Assembly: GCA_026182355.1 (NCBI GenBank)
Contig: JAPFBL010000313.1
Coordinates: forward strand, 186,001-250,000
DNA: 64,000 bases
Source of the DNA: Hermatobates lingyangjiaoensis
Taxonomy: Eukaryota; Arthropoda; Insecta; Hemiptera; Hermatobatidae
Direction of reading: 5' to 3'
A program made the position numbers and the translations under genes. This document shows positions 50,800 to 63,482 of the stretch, one piece after another. The notes beneath the pieces were generated by a model that was given only the letters and a program-made list of their open reading frames with translations, made no database searches and was not told the DNA's origin. How positions within the stretch are numbered: the first letter of the stretch is position 1; the number at the start of each line of letters is the position of its first letter.

Positions 50800-53700
50800 T
50801 ATATAGCTTACATATCTGACGTACACATTAAAAAAAAAAACAACTTACTGAAATAGTAGTTTAATAGTTTCTCACTAGCAATCTTTAAACTTATACCTTT
50901 GTCTACTGCAATTAACTGTAACAGTTAATTTCGTTATCCTTTCCAAATATTTTATTTTTATTAATCAATCTGAAGGGGCACAAGAAAAAACCCATTTGTC
51001 TAATGAATATAGGAAAAAGTAATACTTTGAAAAAAGTAATGCATTTCCATTCAAAATATTTAGAGTATCTACAGTATTAGCGCATTGTCAGATACACCAG
51101 TAAATGTATACTGCTACATACAATCATACATAAAATTACACATCGTATAATTTTAGCTTTTGCTTATAATTAATGTTCAAAATTGATTCATCGTGATATA
51201 CACTTATTGCAACTGAATAACTTACACTAAGAAGGAATAGCCTTAAATAGTTATTCACTTGTTTAAGTAACCAGGTGGAAATATCACCATTCAAATATAA
51301 ATATAAAAATATTTTCACAATCCTTCACCTAATGCAAACTTTTATTTAACCATACATGGTAATTACAAGCAAATCATACGAACACAACTTTTAGAAAATC
51401 CACAATGAAAACAGTTTGTAGAAAAATTTAAAGAATAATGGGAAACGGATTAATATGGGCCATAAAATTGTTTTTAAGAAAAAAATTAACATTGCACGAG
51501 CATCAGAACTACAAAGATGAATTCGATAGTTTCCACAGAAGGAAAACATCCCTTATTTTTTTTTATTTATTCCATATTTTAAATAATTACGTTTAAAGTT
51601 CAAGTCAGTCTTTTAAATATTACTTAAAAAATAAAAAGGAAGTTTAAAAAATACTCATTCTAGAAAGACTCACTGACAACATTGAACACATTGGTATGCA
51701 ATAATTTCCAGCCAACTGTATTTTCATAAGAAGCGAATGGGCAATTTCAATTGATCTAGACCAATATATTTGCTGAAGCATGGAAATAATTAACGCTTAA
51801 TAATTAAAAACATTTCATCCATAAATACAAGTTTATTTTTTGTAGAGTTTTTCACTACCTAGATCAGTATACACTAAATTAAAGTTTTACAGTGTAAAGC
51901 TACTTTATTCATCGATTCAATATCAGCCACATGGGTTCTGTTAGAATAAACAACTTACATAGTATAACCAATATGATTAAACTTCATACTGAAAAAGCTA
52001 CTTCAGTATCTATTATATCCAAAATTACCACAAGTAGAATCAAATATTTCTCATTAAAACTGCATTATTCGTAATTAATACATTTTTTCAAAAAAAAAAT
52101 ATTCAAATATTTCTTAATTATATTATTTTATTACAAATATATAACATTTTTGTTCCTTTTTTTTACACATTAAGCTATCAAGGCATGGATACTTCTTTTA
52201 ATTCTAATAGAAATTAATTCTGGTATGATTTAATATTTTCGTCAACCAAATAATTGGATTACATTATTTATCCAGTTAAATTTATTTAACAATTTAAAGT
52301 AACATAGATAGATTAATGCTTCAAGAGTAACTTAATGCTTATTCAAGTCTAAAAAAAAAACTTGTTTTATATTCTAAATACATTAACTCTAGGGAAACAA
52401 AAATAATTTCTAACCGCCAAAAGAAATCTTATTATATCTATCAAGAGGACGTTGAAAAGTTTACATATTCATGAATGAAAGAAATAATGAAAGTCATTAC
52501 AGAAGACATGTTTGAGTTAATTGTCTTCGAAGGTTACCTTAGGCCTTATGAACCATTATTACATTGATTTGTAACATACAACTTATTTTAAAATATTATC
52601 ATAAATGCAACCTCTAAGCATAACACAGAGTCTTTATTTACAATTTCAACTAGTAATACCAAATCTCTTGTTTAAAAAAAAAAGAAAGAAGAAAGTAATT
52701 CTAACCATGATTTAAAAATATGTAAACGATGCTTTAAGACTATTAACACATAATATTTAACAATAATCTGAAATATATCTTAGAAAACTTGGAATAAGTT
52801 CAAATGTCAGTAGTTTTTTTTTTTTTGAAATATGCACAACTTTTTTTTCAAACATATAATTTATAAAAGCTAATCAAAAAGAGATGAAAGCATCAATACA
52901 TAATAAATGAACTTTGATGTGCAAAAATTACAGTTAGTTATAATCTAACACTTTTAAGTAATGCAGTTAAAAACTCGAGTATAAAGATAGTAAATAGATT
53001 GAGAATCACATTGACAAATTTATCTTTCGCGCTAAATTTCACTGAAGCTTCGAAAGAAATTAATCATAGCACAAGACCACAGTGTAGCATTCGTAAACCA
53101 AAGCGAAGCTTAATATCTAATATTTCTCATCATGTGTTTAATTGAAACTAAATGTCAACACTGAATAATGTAATAATTCTATGTCGGTCTTAAATACCCA
53201 ATTCTCGTAAAAGAGATAAAAGAAAAAAACTATTATTTTAATGATTGTTTGTATACAAAACCCATTGTTATGAGAAATGGTTAAACAGTAACTAAAACCC
53301 AATGTGTAAACAAGTTCTAAAGTAAAAAAAGAATATCAAAGGGACATTTACCTGCGATAGGTGTTCAAAAATTTTACCTGTTTTGATTTTTATTTATACA
53401 CCTTAAAAAAAGTTGTCTATTATTATTGTTTTATTGTTATTATTATTGTTTGAAATATGAACAAATATGAAAAGTATTGCTGTTAAACTCTGATTCAGTT
53501 TCCATTAGAATTAATAAACATCTCTTTTTATAAGTCACAAAAATTTCAACAGGGTCCAGTTCAAATTATTAACAAAAGTTTCTACAATACTATTAAAATA
53601 AAGGACGCAATCAATGTTATCATAAAAAACTAATGGATTTTATATGTAATGGGATTTATTAATAATATTCATTGTATGAAGGGATAATACAAAAAAACCC

Positions 53701-55050
53701 AAATATTCTATAACATATCTAACTGATATATATCACATTAAATGAGATGCTATGATGCCATAAAATGAAATAACGATATTTTTAAATGTTAATCCAGTAT
53801 TACAAACAGATACAGTATAATTAAAATATAATAAAAAAATGCTAATATTACAAAATATTTCCATTTCAACTTAAGTCATTTTGTTACAGGCTTACGTCAT
53901 TGTATTGATTCCAGGTAGAATTTTTAACAGCAAGAGACTTCCTTTAAATAGGAAAATATATCTCCTAAGGAATATTATCCAACCGTGTGATGTTCAATGA
54001 AATTCAACCTTTCTGGAAGTAAAAAAGAGGCAGCTAGCAAGATATTGGCCAAAATTATTGTTTATGAAGAGAAAAATGGGTCGCCTCCATTCTAATATCA
54101 AAGGCATATTGACCAAAAATAAGTAACTGAGAGGGTCAGCTACTACCTGAAAGGCAAACAACTCAAACTGACACAATAAAACATGTAAATATGTGATATG
54201 AACTTCAACATATATATTAGCAGTAAATTAAAGTACTAAAAATCGAAACAAAACTATTCAGTGTCTGAAACACACGAAAATCAGTTGTTTCAGTTGAAAA
54301 ATCTAAAAGTTTTAGTGGAAACAAATATAGCAAGTGATTCATGGGTAGCTACAGCAATGGTAAAATGGTAGATACAGTGTAGAACAGTTAGAGCTGCGAA
54401 ATATAGAAACAGAATACCACGAGAGGTCTATTAACCATTGGGGTATCTAAAAGGAAAACTAGAAATTGAGGCAATAAAATGACCATGTCATGGTTACCAA
54501 AAAAGCGTTTTACATTCGTGATTTTGGGCAAATATTCCTCTGCTAATAATAAGTAGCTTTAACAAGAAATTTACATCTCTTAGCCCTAGAAATGTTTCTA
54601 TGAATAATATATTTTACAGTGCTCCAATAATATTCAAATTGACATCGGTCCACAAGACATCGAATTACATAATAATCGCAATATCAGTTAGTTACAAGCA
54701 TATGCGACCCTTATGGAACTAGTTCTGAGTTTTTAAAAGCACGAAAATGGTTTTTAGTATCAATAACTGGAAGACTCTTAGGTTTTCACCTTCTGTAGTT
54801 TGTTTCCTTAACTTTACCAATTTCAATAAATTAAGATTTTTAGCACCACTGAGGCCAGCATAAATGAATGTGAAATCTCTAAGATGGACAAGGTCTCAAA
54901 GAGGTCGGGCATAAAAGAGAAAGATGACAACATAAAGACTTCAAATATAATGTGATGAAAGTTCATCTTGAATTATTATAACGAAATTCTTAAAAAAGTG
55001 AATAAGACCAGTAAGCATTTTACTTTTACATTTTACATAAAAATTACTTA
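50800..55050. other. Intergenic and probable PDCL 3' UTR, no recognisable gene
   Basis: Long AT-rich stretch, poor in transposon ends. The nearest clear polyadenylation signal for the minus-strand PDCL gene is TTTATT at 53,655-53,660 (AATAAA on the minus strand), so the 3' UTR may be about 1.4 kb. No conserved exon was seen. Confidence 0.4.
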
Positions 55051-55053
55051 CCC

Positions 55054-55234
55054 CTATGACTTTACTAAAGGAGGGATGCATGAACGGTCAACAATCATTC
55101 CGTGTTCAATCAAAAAATTTTCAACGTCACCAACATAGAACTCATCACCTAGTTCATCAGTAACCCTCACAAAGTTGCCGATTATCTGACCACCTTTATA
55201 TATCAGTAATGCAGGCACTCCATCCATTTTAAAT
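55054..55234 (-). CDS. PDCL: PDCL-like, exon 2
   Basis: It begins after TTTTTTCTAG; the first base completes an arginine codon. It encodes FKMDGVPALLIYKGGQIIGN and the rest of the thioredoxin fold to PPLVKS and TAG at 55,054-55,056. Confidence 0.9.
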
Positions 55235-55928
55235 CTAGAAAAAAAATAATATTTTCAACAGTCTATAAATATATTTTACTCGAAAAAAAATTTAGGAAAA
55301 TTTAATACCTGTGACTCATTCCAGCAGAAGAGCTTATAAATTTACAGAATTTAACATGTGGGTAATTTCCTGCAAGGGTATCCAAACAGTCATTCATACA
55401 TAAACAACTTCGGTTACTTTTCTCGTATATATGCATAACTATCGTCACTGAATTATGTTCCTTATCTATAGCATCAAGAAAATCATTATTATTTTTCAGG
55501 TCTATCAGAGCTCCGTAAGTAGGTAATCCTTTCCTTGAAAGCATTTCCTCCATTCTTTCCTTCTGAAATTGAAGAAGGAATTCATCAGTTAAAAGCTCTG
55601 CAAGTTCAGGATCTTCTTCTTGGGGTTGATTACAACTAGAAATAGTCAACTTTTTTAATAATGATAATTTCTCCTTCTCTTTTTCTTCCCGCTTTTCACT
55701 TTCAAGTTGCTTGTATCGCTGCCAGTCCTTAATGACACCCTTTGGACCTGTATTTGTTGAAGTACCTTCCCATTTCCAAGGTTCAGATATATTTGAATTG
55801 GTTTCTTTTTCAATTGTAGATTTTGGGAGTTCTTCGTCTGAATCATCATCAGTACCACTATCACCGCTACTGCTGCTGCAATAACAATGACGCTTTTCAC
55901 CTAAAATCTTATCCTCTAAAGTAGCCAT
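55054..55928 (-). CDS. PDCL: Phosducin-like protein (PhLP1 type), complete 2-exon gene
   Basis: Exons 55928-55309 and 55234-55054 join through a 74-base intron (CACAG|GTATT, TTTCTAG|A) to 266 residues. The start MATLEDKILGEK and the conserved TGPKGVIKDWQRYKQLE (about residues 60-76), which binds G-beta-gamma, identify the PhLP1 branch rather than PDCL2/3. A serine cluster at 18-21 followed by acidic residues resembles the CK2 sites known in PhLP1. The thioredoxin-like domain runs from about 135 to 255 (MHIYE, YPHVKFCK, VPALLIYKGG, GNFVRVTDELGD). Family role: cytosolic co-chaperone that, with CCT, folds G-beta and assembles it with G-gamma. The C-terminus is about 35 residues shorter overall than vertebrate forms and lacks their acidic end. 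A donor-like GTAAGT follows the TAG by two bases. It is divergent from the TMEM55 gene. Confidence 0.92.
55309..55928 (-). CDS. PDCL: PDCL-like, exon 1
   Basis: 206 codons plus two bases from the ATG at 55,926-55,928 to donor CACAG|GTATT. It holds the N-terminal helical G-beta-gamma-binding part and the first half of the thioredoxin fold. Confidence 0.9.
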
Positions 55929-56316
55929 TTTTCAAATAAGCATAAATACAAATTAGCAATCCGTATACGACCGGGCACTATTTCTCAAATTTGTTTACAA
56001 ATAAATCTTATACATCAGCTGCTAGTCTTCCAGGTTAACCAACTGTATTGAAAGACATTCACTAGTGATTTAACTCCTTGAGGGAACTAACATCTTCAGT
56101 GTAGCTCATATCATTACGTAATGGTTCATAGACGTTCAATTGTTATCATTAGATATTTTAATGAATTGTGGTGTTAAATGTACAGTTAACATTTCTTAGC
56201 ACATCTTCTTAATATTTTCCAATTGGAGTAGGAATAAGTTTCTCATGTTAATCCCTTGACAAAATTTGTTTAACTGCAGTTATTATAATTTTAGTATTCG
56301 TGTATAGTCAGTAATA
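55929..56316. promoter_or_regulatory. Candidate bidirectional promoter between PDCL and TMEM55
   Basis: Only 388 bases separate the two start codons. The interval has no repeat and must contain both 5' leaders unless upstream exons exist. No TATA box or CpG-rich island is evident. Confidence 0.5.
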
Positions 56317-56377
56317 ATGGAAGATCTTTCTGAAAGAACGCCTCTTCGTAGAGACGATCCTCCAGACTATGAGTCAT
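56317..56377 (+). CDS. TMEM55: TMEM55-like, coding exon 1
   Basis: 20 codons plus one base, ending TCAT|GTAAGT. An upstream stop (TAA) two codons before the ATG fixes the start. Confidence 0.8.
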
Positions 56378-59300
56378 GTAAGTTCAAATATAGTATTCAG
56401 TGCTCTTCCGTAATGTTTTCTTCGTGTTTACTGTATGCATAATCTTGTTCTAGTTGATAGTTCTGATATTAATTTTATCTGATTGATCTGTTATTTTTGT
56501 AATAGCCACAGGATGTTATTAGTATTATGTTTTGTTATCTATTAAACTTAATATTTTAGCTTTCCAGTATTTTTTTTCAAATGTACGGAAGGGGAAATTT
56601 AGAAAGATTATTGTACTTTGATTTCAAATAATTCTGTAGGTAGCCTTGTTCTAACCTTTTGAACAAAAATTATTTGGTTGGTTTTTCATTTCTTTATCAG
56701 GTAAATTTGACTAAAATCTTAGCTAGTTCTTTATTAGTCAGAAATTATTTTGTTGTAATTGTATATTCTTTTTGACTAAACCTCTTTAGTACGAATCTTT
56801 CCTTACACTTTTATATTAACATTGCATCGAATGTACAAATAAATGAAAAAAGGTTATTTTAATATGCCTTAAAATGTCTCACCAGTGAATATTTCTTTTT
56901 TAAATGACATTTAAAGATTTCTGATGGTGTTTGTGAAGTAAATGAAATGGAAAGCCAATAAAATATTTGGCTAAATTAGCTAAAAAATTTAGAGGAAATC
57001 ATATTAGCCCATAGCTAAAGTGTGGCTGTTTAATAAACTGTTGACGACTCATTTCACCGCCCTGCATTTTAGACTAGTCTTTAGTACTGTAAGCACTAGT
57101 ATAAATAATGCTTAATCCATAAAAAATTATCTTTAAAATACTTTAGTATAACAGGATGTTGACTAACTTAAAATAGATGATTAAATATTCTATTAACAAT
57201 TATTATCTTAGGCATATTGTACATGGTTAAAATATACTTACATGTTAATTAATAGCACTTCATAAAAATCATATCTTCGTAATGTAGGATGTATTTTGAG
57301 AAAATTGGTATAATAAACAGACTTACTTGAGTAGAAGCAGTGTTTCTGGTTGTTCAAGGAAGGTAGTTTGCGTACGAGACGTTTATGTCGGTAGTAGATC
57401 AATTAGTGAGCATTTGTTAATACTAAGAAATATTATTTGTCTTGTAAGTGCTTATATTGCATTACAAGTCTAATACTGTTATAAAGTATTTAGGTACTCT
57501 TGTCGATTACATTTAATGTTATATCACCAATATAACACACTTATGTTGATAGACAGTACCAGACTGATTGATAATAGCATTAATCTCTAATATTTCAAAA
57601 TAACGACTCAGTATAGTAAAAATTAGGAATTGTATTCTGTTAGAATAACATATATTCTGTTAGAATAACAATATATATTTATATATAAGGATCAATGATC
57701 AAACCACAATAAGAAATGGGAAAACAAGACTAAGATCTTTCAACCGTAACAAGCGGTCTTCGTCAGAGTCAAAAACCCAACTGAGTTTACTCAAAAAACT
57801 CAGTTGGATTTTTGACTCTGACGAAAACCGCTTGTTACGGTTGAAAGATCTTAGTCTTGTTTTCCCATTTCTTATTGTGGTTTGATCATTGATTGTTATT
57901 TCACGTGTTTATGTGAAAGCTTTTTATATATAAGGATATAAATTCTCCCCTTATGAGATTCTGTGTATTGTTTTTCTCCTTCATTCTGTACATTAAGTAT
58001 TTATACCTTTTGCAGATTTGTTTTTCTGGTGACGAAAATCATTTATTGAATTTCCTTATTAGTCTTCCAGTATTAGGAATTGTTAAGTTTCAATTACTGT
58101 TGCACTAAAAGTCAATATTTGTTCGTTATTACTTACTTCATTGTTCATATTTTGGACTGTAAGTTTATACAGCGATGTTTAAATGCATGCATTTCGTCAT
58201 TATCACAGAAGTTAGTATTATTAGTATTAAACACATAAGGTAAGATGGTATGTTATGTGTTTAATACTGATGTTTAAATAGTTAATTTAACAGGTAGGTG
58301 AATTTAAATGAAGTTTTAACTTAAAATGTGTTGACCTCAAGGCTCCTCAAGCATGGTTTTTTATTTTTCGTTATGTTTTCTTTATTAGTTGTTAATGTTT
58401 ACTAATTATTTATCCATTTTATCTATTATCAAAAAATAATGAAATACTATGCTAATGCCCAGCTATCAAGGCTAAGCACTTAGCGAAAGGTAAAAATAAG
58501 TTTTTAGAAGTAAGCCCTTGTTTTAAAAATTCTATAATCAATTATCAATCGGAATAAGATATACTAGTAATATTAAAATCAAATGTAAAAATTATTCGTG
58601 TATTAATAGAAACCAAAACAATTAACTTCAACTACCAAATTTCTACTTCACCTGTTTATAATCATAAGATAAGAATACTAATTTCATCATTAGATTTAAT
58701 GATTTGATTAACAATAAATTTGAGTGAAGGTTACAAATCTGACAGATATTTATCGTTTCTTTTCAGATTTTATGTTGTACTATTTAAATTGTTAAATCAT
58801 AATAATGAAATCATGTTAACTGTACTACCTTTGGTGAATCAGAATTATTCAGATGCTGCACAGCTATCGTACCTTCACAAGTTGTTTTAAACAAACAAAC
58901 CAATTAAAGTTTCATAATTGTCAATATATAGTTGCTACATAAAAATAAATTATTTCATTTATAATTGATAGAGTTTAACTGACTTCAGATCTTTTAAGTA
59001 CTCTCCAGATAGCATTATAATGAGAGAACAACTTGGGCAGCACTATGACTGAGATTCATCTTGGCCCATCTGCTTCTTTTTAAAATAGATGATAAAATAT
59101 TCTATTAACCATTATTTTCTTAGGCATTCGACAACTTGTGAAGGTCCGATAGCCATGCAGCATCTGAATAGCTCTGATTCAATAACGAAAGGTCGTACCA
59201 GCTAACATGATTTAACAATTTTCAGCATCTTCGAGCTGAAAACATCTTTTTATTCTTCTAGAACACCATCCTTATGCTTGTATCAAACTTAACGGAATTA

Positions 59301-62300
59301 GTGTTTTTAGAGTCATTCTACTATTATCTGCCTTTATTGCTTGTCCCAATCATTCTATCTTTCTGGATTTTATTAATTCCACAAAATTGCTAATTGTATT
59401 TTATTTAAATAGCATGTAGGAAATTAAAATAAATTAATGGTGAAATCACTACTTAATGGTGAAAAAAAAAATGAAAATCTGTAAAATGCCGTGCATCGGA
59501 TTCTGCATGGTTTAAGATGTTAGGTAATTAACAAGTTAATAACTATGGTCCTTGGGTCTACTCTCTAGAGTACTGGCTTTGCTCAGCAACAGTCATATCA
59601 GTTTAAAATATTATACACGGAATAATAGTAACTTCAAAAGCATAGAAATACATGATTGGCATTCTGGGCTCCTTCAAATTTCAGGTAAATCCTTTCCTTC
59701 GCCTACTCTCCCTGCGATCAGTTATCAAATAGTCACATTATTATCTTGCTACAGTTGGGAGAGAAATAGATTGACCAAATTTTAGATACAGTGATACGAG
59801 AAGAGTAAAAGAATTGTAATTGGAAGAAATATTTCATCTATTGGTTTAAATATTATCCAGCAATCAATAACACAAAGGTTTCTGACTCTTCCAGAAAGAG
59901 TTAACATTTCTCATCTGATGTTAATTTCTACTTGCATATGTGATAATTAAAAGGAAAATGAGCAAAATGCACATGTATTTTGCAGACTTTTATTATATGG
60001 TTAAATAAGTAATGATTAATTGAAATAAGCTTGTTCTGTTCGACTGATTTAGGTCACTTTGTTCTGACCATTTTTATCTACTTCCTTCTTATCTGGATCC
60101 TTGAGGAAACCAGGGGGGTATTGTACAGGTTTGCTTCGTTCCAGTTTTAACAACAGATTCTTTGTTCAGAATGATTCCAATCCAGGAAAATATTTATGAT
60201 CAAAAACCCACTATCAAATTTTCTTTTAGGGACACTATATCTGGCAACTTATAAGCCAGTCAATTGTTTGGTTGTATTACATACTAAATATTTTATCTTC
60301 CATAGAAGCATTTTGTTTTCCAATCAGTCCCATTACACTGGAGGTGGTAAAAATACCTAAAGGTTGAGGATTAGTAACTATTTTTCTGAGGACGACTTAA
60401 GTGGTCAGAGTGTCAATTATGACAGGTGCTAATAAGATTTGCGTTAGCATTTAAGGTTTTAATCCATTTCATAGTCCCTGAATTAATTCATTTATATATT
60501 AGTGCTGATTCAATAGATTCGAGACATTGTTATCAAAAACTTTTTCTGAGTGATTCCTTTAAGCCCTAATGAATTTTCTGTTCGTTAACCCAAATTTTTG
60601 GAGTTTATTCTATGGTTTTCCCCTCCTGAAAGGTCATGTTAGACATGACAGAATAATAGTTAAAATGTTCGGTGTAATATTGCCCTTTCAATATTGTGAA
60701 TTCATGAAATGATTTATAGTAAGACGATGCCTAATACCGGAATAACCGGAGAAATGGCTGAATGTCACAAAATCTTTCTCATGCTCCAATATTGGCCTAA
60801 ATAATGGGTTTCTTATACACATCAAGAACTGTATGTTTAGCATTTAGACTTGTTAAAGGGTGACATGTGTATTGATTGAAAATCTATCGACAGACAACCA
60901 TCTATCTCCCTGGAAAAGAACATAATATATTTTAGTTGATTAGCATTCTTTTATAGATTTAAGAATTAAATCTACTTATAAAGTATATCAGCTTCCTAAA
61001 ATATATTCAAATTTCCCATATATCTGAGTCCCATACATATAGAAAATTTATAAGACAGTGTAAAAAAATCCAACAATTAATGGAAGTTATAATAATTCAA
61101 CGAAGCAGCCAGCCATAAACACCAACTTAATAATTCTTGTAGAATTTTAAAACTATTTTCAACAGACCGACCTAGATTAGCCAGCTAGAAGGTTACTACA
61201 ACCACCCTTCCTTAACGTCCCCATAATGCTCCCTGATCCAAGGTCGATTCCTGTAAACATTGCTATATAAATCTACCTTCTATATATAAACTGAATAACT
61301 GACTATTATTTTCATTATTGTCCTAATGATGAATGTGGTACATTCTTAATAATGTCGACTAGCAATATTGGTGATAAGCTTTATAGTTTCAATGAAGAGA
61401 TGAGGAAGGAATTCTGGAAACTGGAGAAATTGTGTAAGAAGCAGATACAAGCCAAATATGGGGTGTTATTTAACAATATATGTGAAAAAATATGCCTCAA
61501 GGAAAAAGTAAAAATACAGAAAATATGTTTTGAGAGCAACTGAAGATTGATAACAGAAGAGGTTACAACTTTGTTACAAAAACCAAAATATAAGATAATA
61601 TAATTATATGTAAAATATACAAATTTTTAAAATGACAGGCTAAAAAGAATAATTATAAAGGAAAAAAATAAAAGCCTAGGTCACAGGCGGAGAATCACCA
61701 GTCTGATTAGAGCTCATATTGTTAGGTTTTGAAGTATCAAGAGGTCCAATTTGTTTGACTATACCCTTAACTAAAACCTTATCTAATTTCAAGAGTCCTG
61801 AGCTGCTGTTGATAAGGGTTACAAAACTACATTTAATCACAGCACTTTCCACAAGATTCCTTTCAAGGTCTGAAGATAGAAACATGTTTAGTAACCCTTA
61901 TCAACAGCAGCTTAGGACTCTTGAAATTAGATAAGGTTTTAGTTAAGGGTATAGTCAAACAAATTGGACCTCTTGATATTTCAAATCTAACTATATGAAT
62001 TCTAATCAAACTGGTGATTCTCCCCCTGTGACCTACGAGTAGGTTTTTCTTTTTTTTCCTGTATAATTATTGGTTATTCTTTTTCATTATTGATATTCTT
62101 TTTAGCCTGTCATTTTAAAAATTTGTATATTTAACATATGTTTATATTATCTTCTCATATTTTGGTTTTTGTAACAAAGTTGTAACCTCTTCTGTTATCA
62201 ATCTTTAGTTACTCTCAGAACATATTTTCTGTTTTTTACTTTTTCCTTGTGGCTTATATTTTCACATATATTGTTAAATAACATCCCATATTTGACTTAT

Positions 62301-63482
62301 ATCTGTTTCTTGCAAAATTTCTTCAATTTCCGGAATTCCTTCATCGTCTCTTTATTACTGCTATTAAAGCTTATCACCAATATTATTAGTGGACATGTTT
62401 CGAACTTAAATAATGAGACACAACAGAAAGATCCTTTTCTATGATGTCTGATGTGTGTCCAAAAGTTTGAGGGCATGCTATAAGCCACATCGTTTGATAT
62501 ATCAAATTCATATATCAAGAAAGAGGTGGATAGCTCAAAGACCCTCTCCTAGAAGCGTCTGTTTTAGCAATGCAGTGGAGATGAAGTTTGTCCATCCGGT
62601 TAATGCAAAAAGTTGTGGAAATTGTCAACTCCCACCGTACCCACAGACAGATTATTTGTAGGGTCTTTGATATGATTGTCAGAATGAAGACCTCCATGGT
62701 CGTTTGGTGTTAGTCTCAAGGGGAAGACAGTGATGAAGTGGGGCGGGGATAGAGGGTTAGTGATTGCTGTCATGACTAACAGTACGTTGTAGCCACAGAC
62801 AGATTATGTAGGGTCTTTGATATGATGGTCACAATGGTAACGGTATAGCCTCCATGGTCGTTTGGTGTTAGTCTCAAGGATGGGAAGACAGTGATGAAGT
62901 GGGGCGGGGGCTAGAGGGCTAGTGATTGCTGTCATGACCTGTGATTGTACGTCGTACCCACAGAGTAACAGATGATAACTAGTGTACTTCGACTTCCACC
63001 AGTAGGTAGAGATCTGTTTGTGGCATTACTTGTGGAACACCACCACTCATCTTGTATCAGCCCTGACAGAGAAGCAGCAGAATATTTTTTGTTATGCTTT
63101 TGGGTAATTATAGAACTTTGTAGGTCAACCGCCTATCTATTATTAATAACAGTTAAATCAGTCTCTGCTCTGTTACGTAAGGGCAAAGCCTACCTCTCTT
63201 ATTTTACAACATTAAGACAATCAGAGGGGTACTGTGGGTCTTTGAACGCTACAAGTGTACAAAAATAAAGTAATGAGGAATTGGTTTTGATTGTTTGTTT
63301 TAGCCCAAAGAGAGTTTGCTGAGCCAACGCCTCGCGTGGAGGTTGAAGATAAGGTTGGAACTCAGGAGCCGAATGGGATGAATGGCAAGTGCATCCGGTG
63401 CCGTGTGTGCACTCATGAGATCAGCTTGCAGAACAAGGCCGACTTACATGTCGTCAAGTGCCCCGAATGCAACGAAACTACG
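56317..63482 (+). CDS. TMEM55: TMEM55 (PIP4P) phosphatidylinositol-4,5-bisphosphate 4-phosphatase, 5' part
   Basis: Coding exons 56317-56377 and 63304-63482 join across a 6.9 kb intron, the split serine codon (T|CC) fitting in phase. The 80 residues start MEDLSERTPLRRDDPPDYES, an acidic, proline-containing tail like that of TMEM55 proteins. They then reach CRVCTHEISL ... HVVKCPECNETT, the two CxxC pairs of the conserved zinc-binding-like cysteine domain. Vertebrate members act on late endosomes and lysosomes, removing the 4-phosphate from PtdIns(4,5)P2. The catalytic CX5R motif and two membrane helices must lie in exons beyond 64,000. The window therefore ends inside the gene. PIP4P1 versus PIP4P2 cannot be decided, and invertebrates usually have one. 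Confidence 0.88.
57690..57935. mobile_element. Penelope-like foldback, family F1, well preserved
   Basis: The arms of about 95-130 bases meet near 57,790 (CAACTGAGTTTACTC / AAAAAACTCAGTTG). It sits in intron 1 of TMEM55 between short TATATA tracts. This is the best copy for inspecting the ribozyme-like core. Confidence 0.85.
57814..57856 (+). ncRNA. Hammerhead-ribozyme-like motif in an F1 foldback
   Basis: CTGACGA (57,818-57,824) is followed by one unpaired A, a perfect AACCG/CGGTT stem with a 7-base loop, then GAAA (57,843-57,846). GACT before the core pairs with AGTC after ATCTT, forming stem I. Stem III would be only about 2 bp (AG..CT). Penelope-like elements are known to carry minimal hammerheads with very short stem III. 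The extra base between CTGANGA and stem II is unlike the textbook core, so activity is uncertain. Confidence 0.4.
58000..61090. other. TMEM55 intron 1, no recognisable feature
   Basis: AT-rich sequence. Short open frames (for example 59,552-59,785) show no family resemblance. Confidence 0.5.
61100..62410. mobile_element. 1 kb Penelope-like palindrome carrying both ORF ends (family F9)
   Basis: Plus 61,352-61,545 reads NIGDKLYSFNEEMRKEFWKL and KLCKKQIQAKYGVLFNN, a Penelope ORF start; its inverted copy lies at about 62,270-62,405. Between them, minus 61,885-61,676 reads ERNLVESAVIKCSFVTLINS and SGLLKLDKVLVKGIVKQ, the endonuclease C-terminus, mirrored at about 61,880-62,035. The arms are about 500 bases around a centre near 61,875. 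The left flank (61,100-61,340) is the same terminal sequence as in 29.8-30.2 kb. Confidence 0.75.
62636..62966. repeat. Tandem duplication of about 160 bases, two units
   Basis: Both units contain CCACAGACAGATTAT, TAGGGTCTTTGATATGAT, CCTCCATGGTCGTTTGGTGT and GTGATGAAGTGGGGCGGG. They lie in intron 1 of TMEM55. Confidence 0.85.
63304..63482 (+). CDS. TMEM55: TMEM55-like, coding exon 2
   Basis: It follows GTTTTAG and carries KCIRCRVCTHEI and HVVKCPECNETT. I place the donor at ACG|GTCCGC because the family sequence continues Thr-Pro at this point, in phase 0. This donor is weak, and reading through would reach a stop after about 30 unrelated residues. Confidence 0.8.

Noticed and set aside
55302..55308. 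Reading PDCL exon 1 through to the stop at 55,302
   Set aside because: The CACAG|GTATT donor and the following exon restore the thioredoxin fold in phase, so the read-through stop is intronic.
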